From Cardinalis cardinalis (taxonomy: Eukaryota; Chordata; Aves; Passeriformes; Cardinalidae), in the NCBI GenBank assembly GCA_014549065.1, contig JACDOX010000001.1:6312514-6376513 (forward strand): DNA of 64,000 nt. Reading direction: 5' to 3'. The notes under the pieces are model-generated. The model did not search any database. It saw only the letters and a program-made list of their open reading frames with translations, and was not told where the DNA came from. This document shows, piece after piece, positions 55,101-61,900 of this stretch. The position numbers were made by a program, and so were the translations under genes. Within the stretch, counting starts at the first letter, position 1, and each line of letters begins with the position of its first letter.

Positions 55101-58100
55101 AACACAGCATTTAGAACCTTGGTCAGAAAAGACAGTCATTCCAATATCTTTATCCAGGGAACACAACAGACTACTTCAGTCTTTAATTCTTGAGGAATGT
55201 TCAATAGTTTTCCCACAATAACATGGGTGGGACTAACAGGAATGCAGTCCGATGGCTGCATTTGCAAAGAGCACTCCCTGCCTCTTTCCCTCTACATTTT
55301 CATGGACAAGTAGATCCATAGAAGTTGATCACCCGATTTGTATGCCAGTCACTTGACTGTGGAGATACCCAACATGGAATTTGGTACAGCAGAAGCTATA
55401 AATGCCAAGTTAAGGGCTGGATAATGCTTTTCTGTGCTGTTTAGCTCACTGTTTTAAACCAATATATNTTTCCCTATAGAGTTAGTCCACATCTCTGACA
55501 GAGTGATCTGCTACACAGTAGTTTCTAAGACAGCGTGTGTTTCACAGGGTAAAATAAAGTTGCTTGGGAAAACTATAGCGATCGATAATACATAAATCAC
55601 AGCTTCCCTGATGTTGCAGAAACTTGCACATCCTCTATTTTTCAAACATTTTTCTCCTAGGAACACATGGACCATCCCTTTTTTTGGATGGCTGCCTCTT
55701 CGGATTAATGCATCCTTCTGGTGCATAAATTAGCGATGCACAGAGGAAAAAAGGAGAAGCACTAAATCTCAGGAAACTGAAGCCATACAAAAAATGAGAT
55801 TCACAGCAGAGCTGAATGAGTGACTCACCATGAATAATTTATCCAAAAAGTTAGCCTACACTTCTGTTCATGGAGTAGCTATAAGAAGCTTATAATTTCC
55901 TCAGTTTTATTATAAAACAAAACCTTAAAATATTGTATGTCTTCACTGCAAATAACTTCCTGTAAATATTTCATGTCCTATTTTAAGAGATTGGGCCTTT
56001 TTGGTTGATCAAATAAATCACACAATGATGTTTCTGTTCCCAAGATGGATGAACCCACAAGCACATATTTTGGATGCCTGCTCTGATTAAGCAAGCAGCT
56101 GAGTAACATGATGAAAAGTGAGTGTAGGGAATATAAGTTAATTTACAAAAAACTCCAAAGATCTTTCTGCAATTTTTTTTCAGTATTTACACTGAAGCTG
56201 TAGGGAATTGTAATTCTGATTAATAACTCTAGGAATTTTTAGGTGCCTCTAAATATTTTCTTTCTTGAAGAATTGGTACAGAATAATCTGCCAGTCTTTC
56301 CAGAGTTTAATCTAAGCTTTTGGATCAGTTATTAGGATTTGGCGCATGCGTAAGTAAATTGAAGTAGTTANGTTGAAATTTTACTAGGCATTTGTAGTCT
56401 GAAATATCCTTATGTAGTTTGTAGTTTTGAGTGGGTTGACATTCTTTATGCAACTTGAGAAATACTCCCTGCCACTTCCATAAATTATGAAACCTCAACA
56501 AATACTTGAGGAAGAATGACCCATTAGCGCATTTAGAATTTACAGGAGTATACAGATCNGTTTTATAAAAGCCATCTAGTAAAATATATTAATATCTCTT
56601 GGAATGTTCAGATATTGAAATGCTATAACACATATGACAGGAAAAAGAAGACTGACGAGCTGAAGATTCACCAGAAATTATTTTGCTGTGTGCCCTGGCA
56701 CAGGCTGAAAATAAAGACAACATACCAGAATCCTGNCCACTTCACATTACATTTGATTATGCTTGCGTAATTATTGCTAACATTTTGCTTTGTTTTTTTG
56801 TCTATCTAAAAATGAATCTGCACAAATGATTCTTTTTCAGATCTATGCTAAAGCTTGAGAAAATGCATTTGCTTGATTCTTTATTTTATAGCAGTAGCAG
56901 TGGCATAAAATTGTCAATATGGTAAGAAAATAAAACTAAAAAAAAACGATGTAAGTTCTTACCTGAGCTCTTGAGCTATAGAGTCCACTTGAACTGTTAA
57001 TAAAAGCAGGAAAGAATTAATTAGTTTACACTTCCAGACTTGTGCTTTCTGCAGCCTTGCACCTGCCTATCTGTAATGACAGAGGAGTGGCTATCAAAAC
57101 ACAGGTGGTTATTTCATGCTAACCACAGGATTGTAGCTACTAGTGACAAATGCTGAATGAAGGTGTAATTGTCACAGTTATTTTAGGATGCATGAAACCT
57201 GGAGTATGATGTTAAGTGAAACAATAAGGAAAATAATGAAAATAAAAGTAGAGTGAAGACCCTTGTTTTTCCTGAAAATAGAATGCAAAATCTCTAATTG
57301 CCAGAATTAAAATCAGTTTGGGGATTTCAAAGGCTGGTGTTAACAAATTCCTGCCCGTACAGGAGTATACAGCATATTGTCAAGGTCAACAGGTGTCTCT
57401 AAGGATTACTCATATTGCAGAGGCAACTTTTTGTTTCCACTTCTGAGGAAAATGTTCTTGATATTTTAATTGCTATAAGAGTGTATGTACATGTACATGT
57501 ATAAAAATATGGAGAAAAAAAATCCCATACATTTTAAAATTGTGTTATTAGCCTTTTGAGTGAAAAGTTATGAAACCCCTGTTAACAACAACTGAAGTTT
57601 GCTCTGCCAGCCAAACTCTATTAACTCACAGTCCTGACCAACAGAAAAGACATGCCCNAGTGCTGAGGTGTGAATAACTTCCCTATTCAGAGACTTTCCA
57701 AAAGGGTTGTGTCAAAGTTTTGATATGACAATGATTATGTTTTTTAGAAAGTTTGTCTGTATTTATCCCCTTATCTGCAGTCAGTCTGCAATACTTCTGT
57801 CTTTCCCTGAGAGAAGCTAGCACTTTTTGCCCCTTTGATAATTTGAAAATAGAGAATTAATGGCAAACCACTCTAATCTTTCATTCTGACCATAACTTGA
57901 ACCTAAAGACAGAATATTAACAATTCTAATTAGTGAGTTGTGACAACAAATAGAAGTAGTCTGTTTTGCACAATCCTTAGAATCAACCATTCTCATTAAA
58001 ATTAGAGTGAAGGATGGGTGCTTTGTGCCTCTGAAAACAGTCATAAGCAAAAATGTTCACAGGGTAGGCAAAACTTTGATATTTATTTTTAAGTATATCC

Positions 58101-58937
58101 ATTTTTCACTTGTTATCAAGAGTCAAAAAAGTGTTATGAATTAGAATAAAAAGTTATTTTCCTTGAAGGGCTAGTCAATCATGTTTTCCAGATGTTGAGA
58201 TCATTAAGGGCCTTTTTATCTCTCTGTACTGCATTTCCATCTGTTCCTTACAAAAAGAGAGTAATATCTGGGAGATACAGCGATGTCATAACTTTGCAAA
58301 TGGAACATGAGCACCAATGCTTCAAAAAAACCCACAAGATTCTCTTCTGCCACATACACCTGCAGCTTTTGATTGAAGAAAATTTACCTCTAGACTATTT
58401 ACAGAACTATTTTATAGATAATTAATGGCAATAGAGAGAAAAAACGTTCAAGTGGCTGAGACAAAGTTTTGATATACAATTTTTTAAAGCATCCATTCAA
58501 TGTTGTCAATTCAACTCACTGTGGAAAATAATTTTGGGGTTTTTTTGGTTTTATGGGGTTTTTTTGGGGTTTTGGGATTTTTTTAGTTGGTGGTGGTGGT
58601 GGTTTTGTTTGTTTGTTTTGCATAATAAAAAGTGTAGCCTTTATTGTCTTTGAAAAATAACTCAAAGAAAATAGCATCAGTAGATTTTTTTGGCTTTTCT
58701 TTATACCATAGCTGATAACATTGTGCCTCTTAATTCCAGCAGTCTGTGTCCTGCCCTGATTAAAAAAAGCAGCCGTAAGGAAGCTCCAGAGTCTCTCAGT
58801 GCACATTAAGGGCTGTGCACAGGAACTATGATATTTCATGGTGTTCTGGGCACAGGGTCGTGGAGTGTGCTTGCTAACTCACCCTTGGTTCCTTTGGAGC
58901 GTGTGCGCAGCTTTTTATTTTCCCCATCTGCATCCAT
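1032..58937 (-). CDS. ST18: ST18 (MYT3/NZF3) zinc-finger transcription factor, 15 coding exons, 3' end outside window
   Basis: Joined minus-strand exons: 58937-58883, 56993-56963, 41325-41135, 36779-35982, 33158-33024, 31279-31189, 29692-29588, 28472-28267, 25072-24861, 16438-16193, 10566-10451, 7247-7185, 6389-6321, 1270-1208, 1112-1032. All internal junctions have AG acceptors and GT donors, and phase is conserved, giving about 821 residues. Order: basic clusters (37-40, 52-54), acidic region (93-300), conserved helix-like segment (304-350), C2HC finger 1 (Cys370, Cys375, His380, His388, Cys394), finger 2 (Cys414, Cys419, His424, His432, Cys438), MYT1 domain (about 470-690), finger 3 (Cys730 to Cys754), finger 4 (Cys774 to Cys798). 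Known of the family: nuclear DNA-binding proteins recognising AAGTT-type sites, with two more fingers and a coiled coil in about 1,045 residues. ST18, rather than MYT1 or MYT1L, is indicated by the N-terminus, the EKFGKVPFDYASFDAQVFGK segment and the AEIEVDENGTLDLSMKK segment, compared from memory with mammalian ST18. Three codons contain N (residues 145, 325, 716). Confidence 0.95.
1113..1207 (-). other. 95-bp intron inside finger 4
   Basis: Short intron from donor GTAACA (1207 downward) to acceptor TTTCAG (1113). It splits the Ser codon after the HR of finger 4. It is by far the smallest intron in the window; the next smallest is 795 bp. Confidence 0.95.
1208..1270 (-). CDS. ST18: ST18 coding exon 14, C2HC finger 4 first part
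   Basis: The 63-base exon has acceptor TCCGTAG and donor AGAAG|GTAACA, phase 2 in and out. It encodes residues 774-793, identical to exon 12's product, with Cys774, Cys779, His784 and His792. It uses more C or G at third positions than exon 12. A short intron (1113-1207) separates it from exon 15. Confidence 0.97.
1434..1478. repeat. T/G-rich low-complexity stretch
   Basis: T runs interrupted by GGG, GG and GG, about 160 bases upstream of the exon 14 acceptor in transcript order. Confidence 0.8.
2068..2106. repeat. possible remnant of the same old amniote repeat
   Basis: CCACTGACTTCTGTGGAG followed by a TTTGGAGCAGGACCT segment resembles the 'ccattgacttcaatggag ... ggatcaggccct' part of that repeat. 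Short and degraded. Confidence 0.35.
6321..6389 (-). CDS. ST18: ST18 coding exon 13, end of finger 3 and inter-finger linker
   Basis: The 69-base exon is phase 2 in and out, with acceptor CTTTTCAG and donor CTCAA|GTAAGT. It encodes VSGCPLADKTLKSLMAANSQ then EL and most of Lys773. Cys754 completes finger 3, and the remaining residues link to finger 4. The linker matches mammalian ST18. Confidence 0.96.
6390..7184 (-). other. intron between coding exons 12 and 13 (795 bp)
   Basis: Splits finger 3 within Ser750. I see no exon, repeat or other feature in it. Confidence 0.9.
7185..7247 (-). CDS. ST18: ST18 coding exon 12, C2HC finger 3 first part
   Basis: The 63-base exon is phase 2 in and out, with acceptor TGCATAG and donor CGCAG|GTAAG. 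It encodes residues 730-749 (CPTPGCDGSGHVTGNYASHR), with ligands Cys730, Cys735, His740 and His748. The final Cys754 comes from exon 13. The 20-residue product is identical to that of exon 14, although the two DNA sequences differ at most third positions. Confidence 0.97.
7248..10450 (-). other. intron between coding exons 11 and 12 (3.2 kb)
   Basis: No supported exon or recognisable transposon. Open frames around 7694-8084 and 8185-8457 lack any recognised domain and are treated as chance. Confidence 0.85.
10451..10566 (-). CDS. ST18: ST18 coding exon 11, spacer before finger 3
   Basis: The 116-base exon encodes residues 691-728 and the first two bases of Thr729. Acceptor is ATATTTCAG; donor is ATCAC|GTGAGT. 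The sequence KDPVSSPENMEEKKYPGDVS, then PSPK and KLHSRDLKKELIT, matches mammalian ST18 closely. An N at 10490 leaves residue 716 as CNC, where the family has Pro. Confidence 0.95.
10567..16192 (-). other. intron between coding exons 10 and 11 (5.6 kb)
   Basis: Contains an A-rich run near 10676-10690, an imperfect 25-base tandem repeat (12389-12438) and a more GC-rich stretch (about 14450-15060). That stretch may be an old degraded repeat but matches nothing I can name. No exon seen. Confidence 0.85.
12389..12438. repeat. 25-base imperfect tandem repeat
   Basis: Two adjacent copies of a unit starting AGTGGCATAT (12389-12413 and 12414-12438), differing at a few positions. A small local duplication. 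Confidence 0.75.
16193..16438 (-). CDS. ST18: ST18 coding exon 10, MYT1 domain
   Basis: The 246-base exon (82 codons, phase 0 in and out) encodes residues 609-690. Acceptor is GCATGTCAG; the donor is an unusually weak AAAGAG|GTATTT. It contains AEIEVDENGTLDLSMKK, a Ser/Thr/Pro-rich stretch, then SSILVNAAFYQALCEQEGWD and PINYSKTHG, all close to mammalian ST18. TLDLSMK (619-625) resembles the PxDLSxK motif bound by CtBP co-repressors, apart from Thr in the Pro position. Skipping keeps the frame. Confidence 0.95.
19890..19965. repeat. remnant of an old amniote interspersed repeat
   Basis: Contains GCCTGATTTTGATCTTAC and TTTACACTGGTGTAAACCAGG followed by a CCACTGAA-type segment. This resembles a widespread sauropsid repeat that reads 'tttacactggtgtaaatcagg' and 'actccactgaagtcaatgg'. 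Recognised from memory; I do not name the family. Confidence 0.4.
21515..21560. repeat. possible old amniote repeat fragment
   Basis: TGCTGACTTCTATGGGAGCT resembles the 'cattgacttcaatgggagct' word common in old sauropsid repeats. Very short evidence. Confidence 0.25.
24296..24325. repeat. possible old amniote repeat fragment
   Basis: GTGGGCCTGATTCTCCACCC resembles the 'gggcctgattctcc' end of the same old repeat group. Very short evidence. Confidence 0.25.
24861..25072 (-). CDS. ST18: ST18 coding exon 9, MYT1 domain
   Basis: The 212-base exon encodes residues 538-608 and ends in phase 0. Acceptor is TTCAACAG; donor is CCAAG|GTAGGG. It carries the well-conserved family segment SYSYGQCSEDTHIAAAAAIL followed by NLSTRCREA, with five consecutive Ala at 579-583. 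The ILNLSTR stretch (584-590) resembles LxLS-type short motifs. It belongs to the MYT1 family domain between the two finger groups; its function is not settled by sequence alone. Confidence 0.95.
26530..26548. repeat. CAAC microsatellite
   Basis: About five tandem copies of a CAAC/ACCA unit. Confidence 0.9.
27100..27290. repeat. TA/CA-rich low-complexity stretch
   Basis: Nearly all A/T, with short TATATA, CACACA and TGTGTG words; likely a decayed microsatellite. Confidence 0.75.
28267..28472 (-). CDS. ST18: ST18 coding exon 8, linker and start of MYT1 domain
   Basis: The 206-base exon encodes residues 470-537 (phase 2 in, phase 1 out), with acceptor CTTCTGCAG and donor GAAT|GTAAGC. Residues 470-497 are a variable Ser/Gln-rich linker that differs from mammalian ST18. 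After them comes the strongly conserved EQEKFGKVPFDYASFDAQVF. This exon gives one of the best ST18-specific signatures in the window. Confidence 0.95.
28473..29587 (-). other. intron between coding exons 7 and 8 (1.1 kb)
   Basis: I see no exon, transposon or notable repeat. Confidence 0.9.
29588..29692 (-). CDS. ST18: ST18 coding exon 7, end of finger 2 and start of linker
   Basis: The 105-base exon has acceptor TTCAACAG and donor CACAG|GTAGGA, phase 2 in and out. It begins LSGCPIAAAEKLAMSQ, completing finger 2 with Cys438, and continues into a polar linker (NQLESPKAGQCHDQTH). Its length is a multiple of three, but skipping it would remove the last ligand of finger 2. Confidence 0.95.
29693..31188 (-). 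other. intron between coding exons 6 and 7 (1.5 kb)
   Basis: Interrupts finger 2 within Ser434. No exon or identifiable repeat seen. Confidence 0.9.
31189..31279 (-). CDS. ST18: ST18 coding exon 6, C2HC finger 2 first part
   Basis: Ninety-one bases encode residues 405-433 plus two bases of Ser434, between acceptor GTTTAG and donor CGAAG|GTAGGT. It supplies Cys414, Cys419, His424 and His432 (core CPTPGCTGRGHVNSNRNTHR). The fifth conserved position, Cys438, comes from exon 7. The finger is split inside the Ser codon right after the HR dipeptide. Confidence 0.96.
31992..32013. repeat. 22-base poly-T
   Basis: Uninterrupted run of 22 T on the plus strand (poly-A in the transcript). No retrotransposed gene body or target-site duplication is recognisable next to it. 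Confidence 0.9.
32356..32381. repeat. CA dinucleotide microsatellite
   Basis: Thirteen uninterrupted AC units; a likely polymorphic marker. Confidence 0.95.
33024..33158 (-). CDS. ST18: ST18 coding exon 5, C2HC finger 1
   Basis: The 135-base exon encodes residues 360-403 between acceptor CTCTGCAG and donor GAAA|GTGAGT. It holds a whole MYT1-type C2HC finger, C-x4-C-x4-H-x7-H-x5-C, with ligands Cys370, Cys375, His380, His388 and Cys394 and the core CPIPGCDGTGHVTG. It is the only finger in the window not interrupted by an intron. It forms the first tandem DNA-binding pair with the finger of exons 6-7. Confidence 0.97.
33581..33613. repeat. AAAC tetranucleotide microsatellite
   Basis: Tandem AAAC/CAAA units, with one AAAT variant near the start. 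Confidence 0.9.
35692..35731. repeat. GGA purine tract
   Basis: Imperfect GGA/GGAA repeats about 250 bases after the exon 4 donor in transcript order. It is a TCC pyrimidine tract in the pre-mRNA. Confidence 0.85.
35982..36779 (-). CDS. ST18: ST18 coding exon 4, large acidic exon
   Basis: At 798 bases this is the largest exon in the window (residues 93-359, phase 1 in and out). Acceptor is CTCATACAG; donor is AAAC|GTAAGG. Most of it is rich in Glu, Asp and Ser. Conserved islands include ENLNDSGIQSLK (147-158), a CSSEENESNSE stretch, WDSSSNFSEET, and the C-terminal block NLSLLEQAIALQAE (304-317), YKELDRFLLEHLAGERRQ, then KVIDIGGRQIF. The last block is Leu-rich and predicted helical by eye, just before finger 1. 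N bases at 36623 and 36083 leave residues 145 (GNG) and 325 (ANC) unresolved. Confidence 0.96.
37143..37161. repeat. TA microsatellite
   Basis: About nine uninterrupted TA units. Confidence 0.9.
39505..39599. repeat. identical 30-base copies flanking a 16-N gap
   Basis: The sequence AAATATCTT, 14 A, GTCAAAA occurs exactly at 39505-39534 and again at 39570-39599. N bases occupy 39554-39569 between them. Identity through a 14-A homopolymer points to one locus represented twice at an assembly join. Confidence 0.85.
39925..39965. repeat. possible old amniote repeat fragment
   Basis: CCTCCATTGATTTTAGTAGA followed by ATCAGGATTTGACTC resembles the same 'ccattgacttcagtggag ... aggatt' pattern. Short and degraded. 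Confidence 0.3.
40110..40235 (-). mobile_element. degraded CR1 LINE 3' end
   Basis: The plus strand reads ACAGCCCAGTCTGGAACGG then ACCTTGAAAGAGCATCTAGG, TCCAA, and further on CTACCACCCTGTCC. This is the antisense of a CR1 3' region ('tggaagggacctt.aaagatcatctagtccaac ... caccctgtcc'). The element therefore lies on the minus strand. CR1 is the dominant LINE of birds and other sauropsids. The copy is strongly mutated, and its terminal octamer repeats are not clear. Confidence 0.7.
41135..41325 (-). CDS. ST18: ST18 coding exon 3, basic nuclear-localisation-like clusters
   Basis: The 191-base exon encodes residues 30-92. It has acceptor ATTGCAG and a moderately weak donor CCAG|GTAGTT. It reads AYKCSMAKKRKAEDQ, then GVPVNKRKSLLMKPRHYSP, very close to mammalian ST18. 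The basic clusters at 37-40 (KKRK) and 52-54 (KRK), 11 residues apart, look like a bipartite nuclear localisation signal; this is inferred. Met35 is an internal in-frame ATG and could start a shorter protein that keeps the basic clusters. The second half (residues 68-92) is Glu/Ser-rich and less conserved. Confidence 0.95.
45080..45205. repeat. T/G-rich low-complexity stretch
   Basis: Runs of T broken by GG, GGG and GGGG with several N bases. The open frames here are low-complexity artefacts. Such stretches are frequent in some bird genomes. Confidence 0.8.
48700..49065 (+). mobile_element. degraded CR1/L3-like LINE endonuclease fragment
   Basis: Translating the plus strand piecewise gives endonuclease landmarks in order. 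IITESWLEQDI (from about 48715) resembles the ITETWL motif. YFKKTYKESKGTVIALLVKE (from 48761) resembles the 'lFRkDR..rGGGVALyVre' block. CYRPPDQKEQ (from 48918) resembles the 'YRPP' block. VMVKFT (about 49041) sits where LINEs have VMGDFN. The pieces are in different frames with stops between them, so this is an ancient dead copy in the orientation opposite to ST18. Confidence 0.6.
51205..51252. repeat. T/G-rich low-complexity stretch
   Basis: Runs of nine or more T separated by GG, GTGTGG and G. Confidence 0.8.
54958..55020. repeat. possible ancient LINE/SINE 3' fragment
   Basis: TAGTGTCTTTCATGTAGAAG followed by TATCCCAAGGCACTTTTTAAC resembles the 'agcgcctttcat ... atcccaaagcgctttac' motif of old vertebrate repeats. 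Family not assigned. Confidence 0.35.
56963..56993 (-). CDS. ST18: ST18 coding exon 2, 31-base small exon
   Basis: The exon lies between acceptor TTAACAG and donor CAG|GTAAGA. It enters in phase 1 and leaves in phase 2, encoding VQVDSIAQEL and the first two bases of Ser29. It matches the mammalian segment EVPMDSLIQELS in length and pattern, which supports it despite its size. Its length is not a multiple of three, so skipping it would shift the frame into exon 3. Confidence 0.88.
56994..58882 (-). other. intron between coding exons 1 and 2 (1.9 kb)
   Basis: Contains a G-run cluster and GGT repeat (58536-58603) about 300 bases after the exon 1 donor in transcript order. No exon seen. Confidence 0.85.
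58536..58603 (+). repeat. G-run cluster and GGT repeat
   Basis: G runs at 58536-58539, 58555-58558, 58566-58569 and 58574-58576 are separated by T-rich loops, then GGT repeats run to about 58603. The layout allows a G-quadruplex on the plus strand (the non-transcript strand of ST18), although one loop is long. Confidence 0.6.
58883..58937 (-). CDS. ST18: ST18 coding exon 1 (start codon)
   Basis: Fifty-five coding bases encode residues 1-18 (MDADGENKKLRTRSKGTK) plus one base. The start is supported by resemblance to the mammalian ST18 N-terminus (MDAEAEDK then LRTRSKGT). The ATG directly follows an acceptor-like TATTGCAG (AG at 58939-58938), so the coding part seems to begin at the first base of a spliced exon, with the 5' UTR in exons further right. 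The donor is AAGG|GTGAGT (intron begins 58882). The exon could start further upstream if this AG is not used. Confidence 0.88.
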
Positions 58938-61900
58938 CTGCAATATTAACACAAGGTCTTTAATTCATACCTTTTGCCATTGAGAAAAAAAACCAAACCA
59001 CTCCAATACTTTTTTTTCACATTTCCAAAGGCCAGACAGTAATAGAAAAAAAAGAATAATCATGCCTTATTAATCTTGTCAAAGAGATAAAAAGCCATCT
59101 GTGAATATCTAGTAAATACCTAGGAGATACCTTTAATGATGCAGATTTGTTTAATAAAGTGATAGTTATGAGTGACTCTGTAAGGTTTAATGATGAGGTC
59201 TACAGGTGTTAGCTGAAGGCATAANGTTAGAAAGAGGAATGCTGCATGAGTGCTGCCTTCAGCATCCACCTCCTGAAAGAAAAGGTCCCAGAAAGCTGCT
59301 GTGACTACAGGAACTCTGCATTTTCATTGTAACTGAGGCATAGCTCTATAGCTATGTTGGAACCTGCATTTCTGACAACTTCGTCCTTAAAACATGAAAC
59401 CTTCTTGCTTGACAATGCATAACTACACATAAACAGCTCTGAAATTCTTCAACACTTAATCACTAACACAAAACTACTTCTTTAAGAAGTTTTGCTTGAA
59501 GAGATGGATTTATAGAAGATTTTTTGGGAGAATGTGTTGCCCAGTTTTGTATATTACATTAATCAAACAATCACAAAGCTCAGAACCCCCCAGAAGTCAG
59601 CTGATGTCATAAGTTTTCTAACTGAAATAAGATAATCCTTTCAAGATCAGCTGTTCTCACTACACTTTTGGCTACATCTAAACCCAAACTGGAAAGATGC
59701 ACCTTCTGGTCTTGGATATGGCCCAGACACATAATTATAGGGGTAGGCTTTCAATCCAGGGATTTTATTGCAAACCCCTGAAATTCAAAGGGATTAAGAT
59801 TTCATGTTGTGGTGTGGAGAACTGCAGTGACATATAGCAGATTGTACAACAGTACAATTTTGACCATGTCCAGGGAGGCAAACTCCTTTCTAAAAGTAAC
59901 ACTTTATACATAAGAAAGACTATATCGCCAGGAATTTTTTCTAAGCAAAATTTTGGGAACTATGGAATTTTTCTTCAGTCTCTGAAGGAAGCTTGCTATC
60001 TGTCTTTGACTTGAATCTCAGTTTCCCTGTTTGTAAAATGGTGATGANAAATATATTGTAGACAAAGCAACTCCCATGGGCTTCTGCAGATCAGTTTGCA
60101 GACACCAGTCTCTGATTTATGAAACTGTGTTGGGTGATAGGTAGATATGGAGACCAGAAGTTGCCAGGCATCTCTCCCTGAAAAATGTCACAAGATAAAT
60201 ACTGATGTCAACAGAAGATCCTGTCAATGATTTCACTTNTTCTTTCTGAGGATCTGCTGAACTGCACTGAACTGAGGAATGATGCAAGAAGTCCTGTTTG
60301 TGCCTTTTCCATTTATAGAGTTTGGAGATCTGAGTATGCTTTATTTTTAGCTCAATATGACTCAGATTACTGAGATGTTTGGAAGGTCTTATCTGAAAGA
60401 ACATTGCAGAATATTACAAAATTGACCTGAGAAATAAAGAGTAAAGTCAGCCTTTCTATGGGATAAAAAGCATTTCTCTAATTTCCTGGGGTTTATTTGT
60501 TTCTATATGTGTTTAANCATTATAAGCAGATATTGGAATCAAAATACCAATTTGAAAGAGAGAACACAAACATTTGAAAAGGGTATTCATGGACTCGAAG
60601 AAGTTTTATTCTAGAACACAGGTTAGTGATGTCTGAAATGAAAATATAAACTGATGGAAATGCACGTCAAAGCCAGACAATTATACCTTTTCCCTGTTTG
60701 AATTTACATCTGATATTGATTATTAGCAGGAAAAAACATGAGGAGCTTCTGTTTATGTAGTGGGGCTGATGGCAGCCTTTACTTGTTACTATCCTTAAAA
60801 GCTGGAGAACGAGTTTTTGCAATGTGACTGCAATGGTAATGGGAAATATGGCTCTGTTCTCTGATGCTGAGTTGTGATTGAAGGCACTGACCTGCCATAG
60901 ACTTATAATAGGGGAGCAGGTGTGGCAATGATGGACTTTAATTTCCTTTAATAAACCTTTTATGTGCCACACTTTTACTGCCATTCTATGCTCTCCAAGG
61001 TCCTGCACATAATAGGTTCATTACTTTTGATTACTATAGTCTATTGAGACAAACAACTCCAGAACACACTATATATTATGTTCAGTTAAACCAATATAGA
61101 CTATTTATCCACTGTGCATTATTTCACCTGCAACTCCACAGACAAAATTAACAACAGCTCCTGTAAGCTAAAACTATTAAAACCACTGGTACTCCTTTGT
61201 CATCATTTCATAATAAATACCACACCAATCACAGTGCTGCTCTTTTAATTATGAAACAAAAAGTGCCCACTGCTTCTACTGAACAGCAGTTACTTTGGTC
61301 TAAACAGCAGGTTGCATTGTGATGAATATTTAAAAACTGCACAAAGAGTGAAAACCAATGATAAAATCAATGCAGGTGATTTTTCAATTGATTTTCTTTC
61401 CTTGTAAAAGTTTNACATTATGAGATATCTTTTTATCAACTCAAACCTATAATTTATAAGACAGTTTAGCCTGGTGCATATACNTATCAAAATAATCATC
61501 ATATCTGTATTGCACAAAAGTTACCTTAATTTACAAAATAGTCCTATGCATTAATTTAAAATACAAAANTAACTGAATAAAACTGAAATCTCTAAACTGT
61601 GTCAGCAAAATAAAAACCCTTCTCTTGCTCAAAATTTAAATGTCTTATCTTTGGAGTGTGGTAGTTCTTTTAGAGACTGCCTGATACTGATACAAAGTGA
61701 ACGAAGTGTCTCACTTCTGTTTTTCATCTGCATAGTGATAATTTTACATGAAATTACACCAAAGGATGGTCAGCAAGAAGCATTCAAACTTTCAAATCAC
61801 CCATGGACCAACAAAAGGATTGAATTCCGAGAAATTCTAGCTAACATTTTTAGAGGTATTTGTTATGAAGGTGTTAATTTGAGACATGTATCATTACTGT

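Larger units (their letters stand above)
41326..56962 (-). other. intron between coding exons 2 and 3 (15.6 kb, the largest)
   Basis: Contains an N-peppered A-rich run (42670-42700), T/G-rich stretches (45080-45205 and 51205-51252), a degraded LINE endonuclease fragment (about 48700-49065), an old repeat fragment (about 54958-55020) and an NRF1-like palindrome (56340-56351). No exon seen. Confidence 0.8.

Noticed and set aside
58516..58839. 107-codon minus-strand open frame with Pro/Lys-rich tail
   Set aside because: The tail is just the translation of the T/G-rich low-complexity stretch at 58536-58603.
1032..58937. MYT1 or MYT1L instead of ST18
   Set aside because: The C2HC fingers are shared by all three genes, but the N-terminus (MDADGENKKLRTRSKGTK), the MYT1-domain segments and the pre-finger-3 spacer fit ST18. 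There is no N-terminal single finger and no long Asp/Glu run as in MYT1 and MYT1L.
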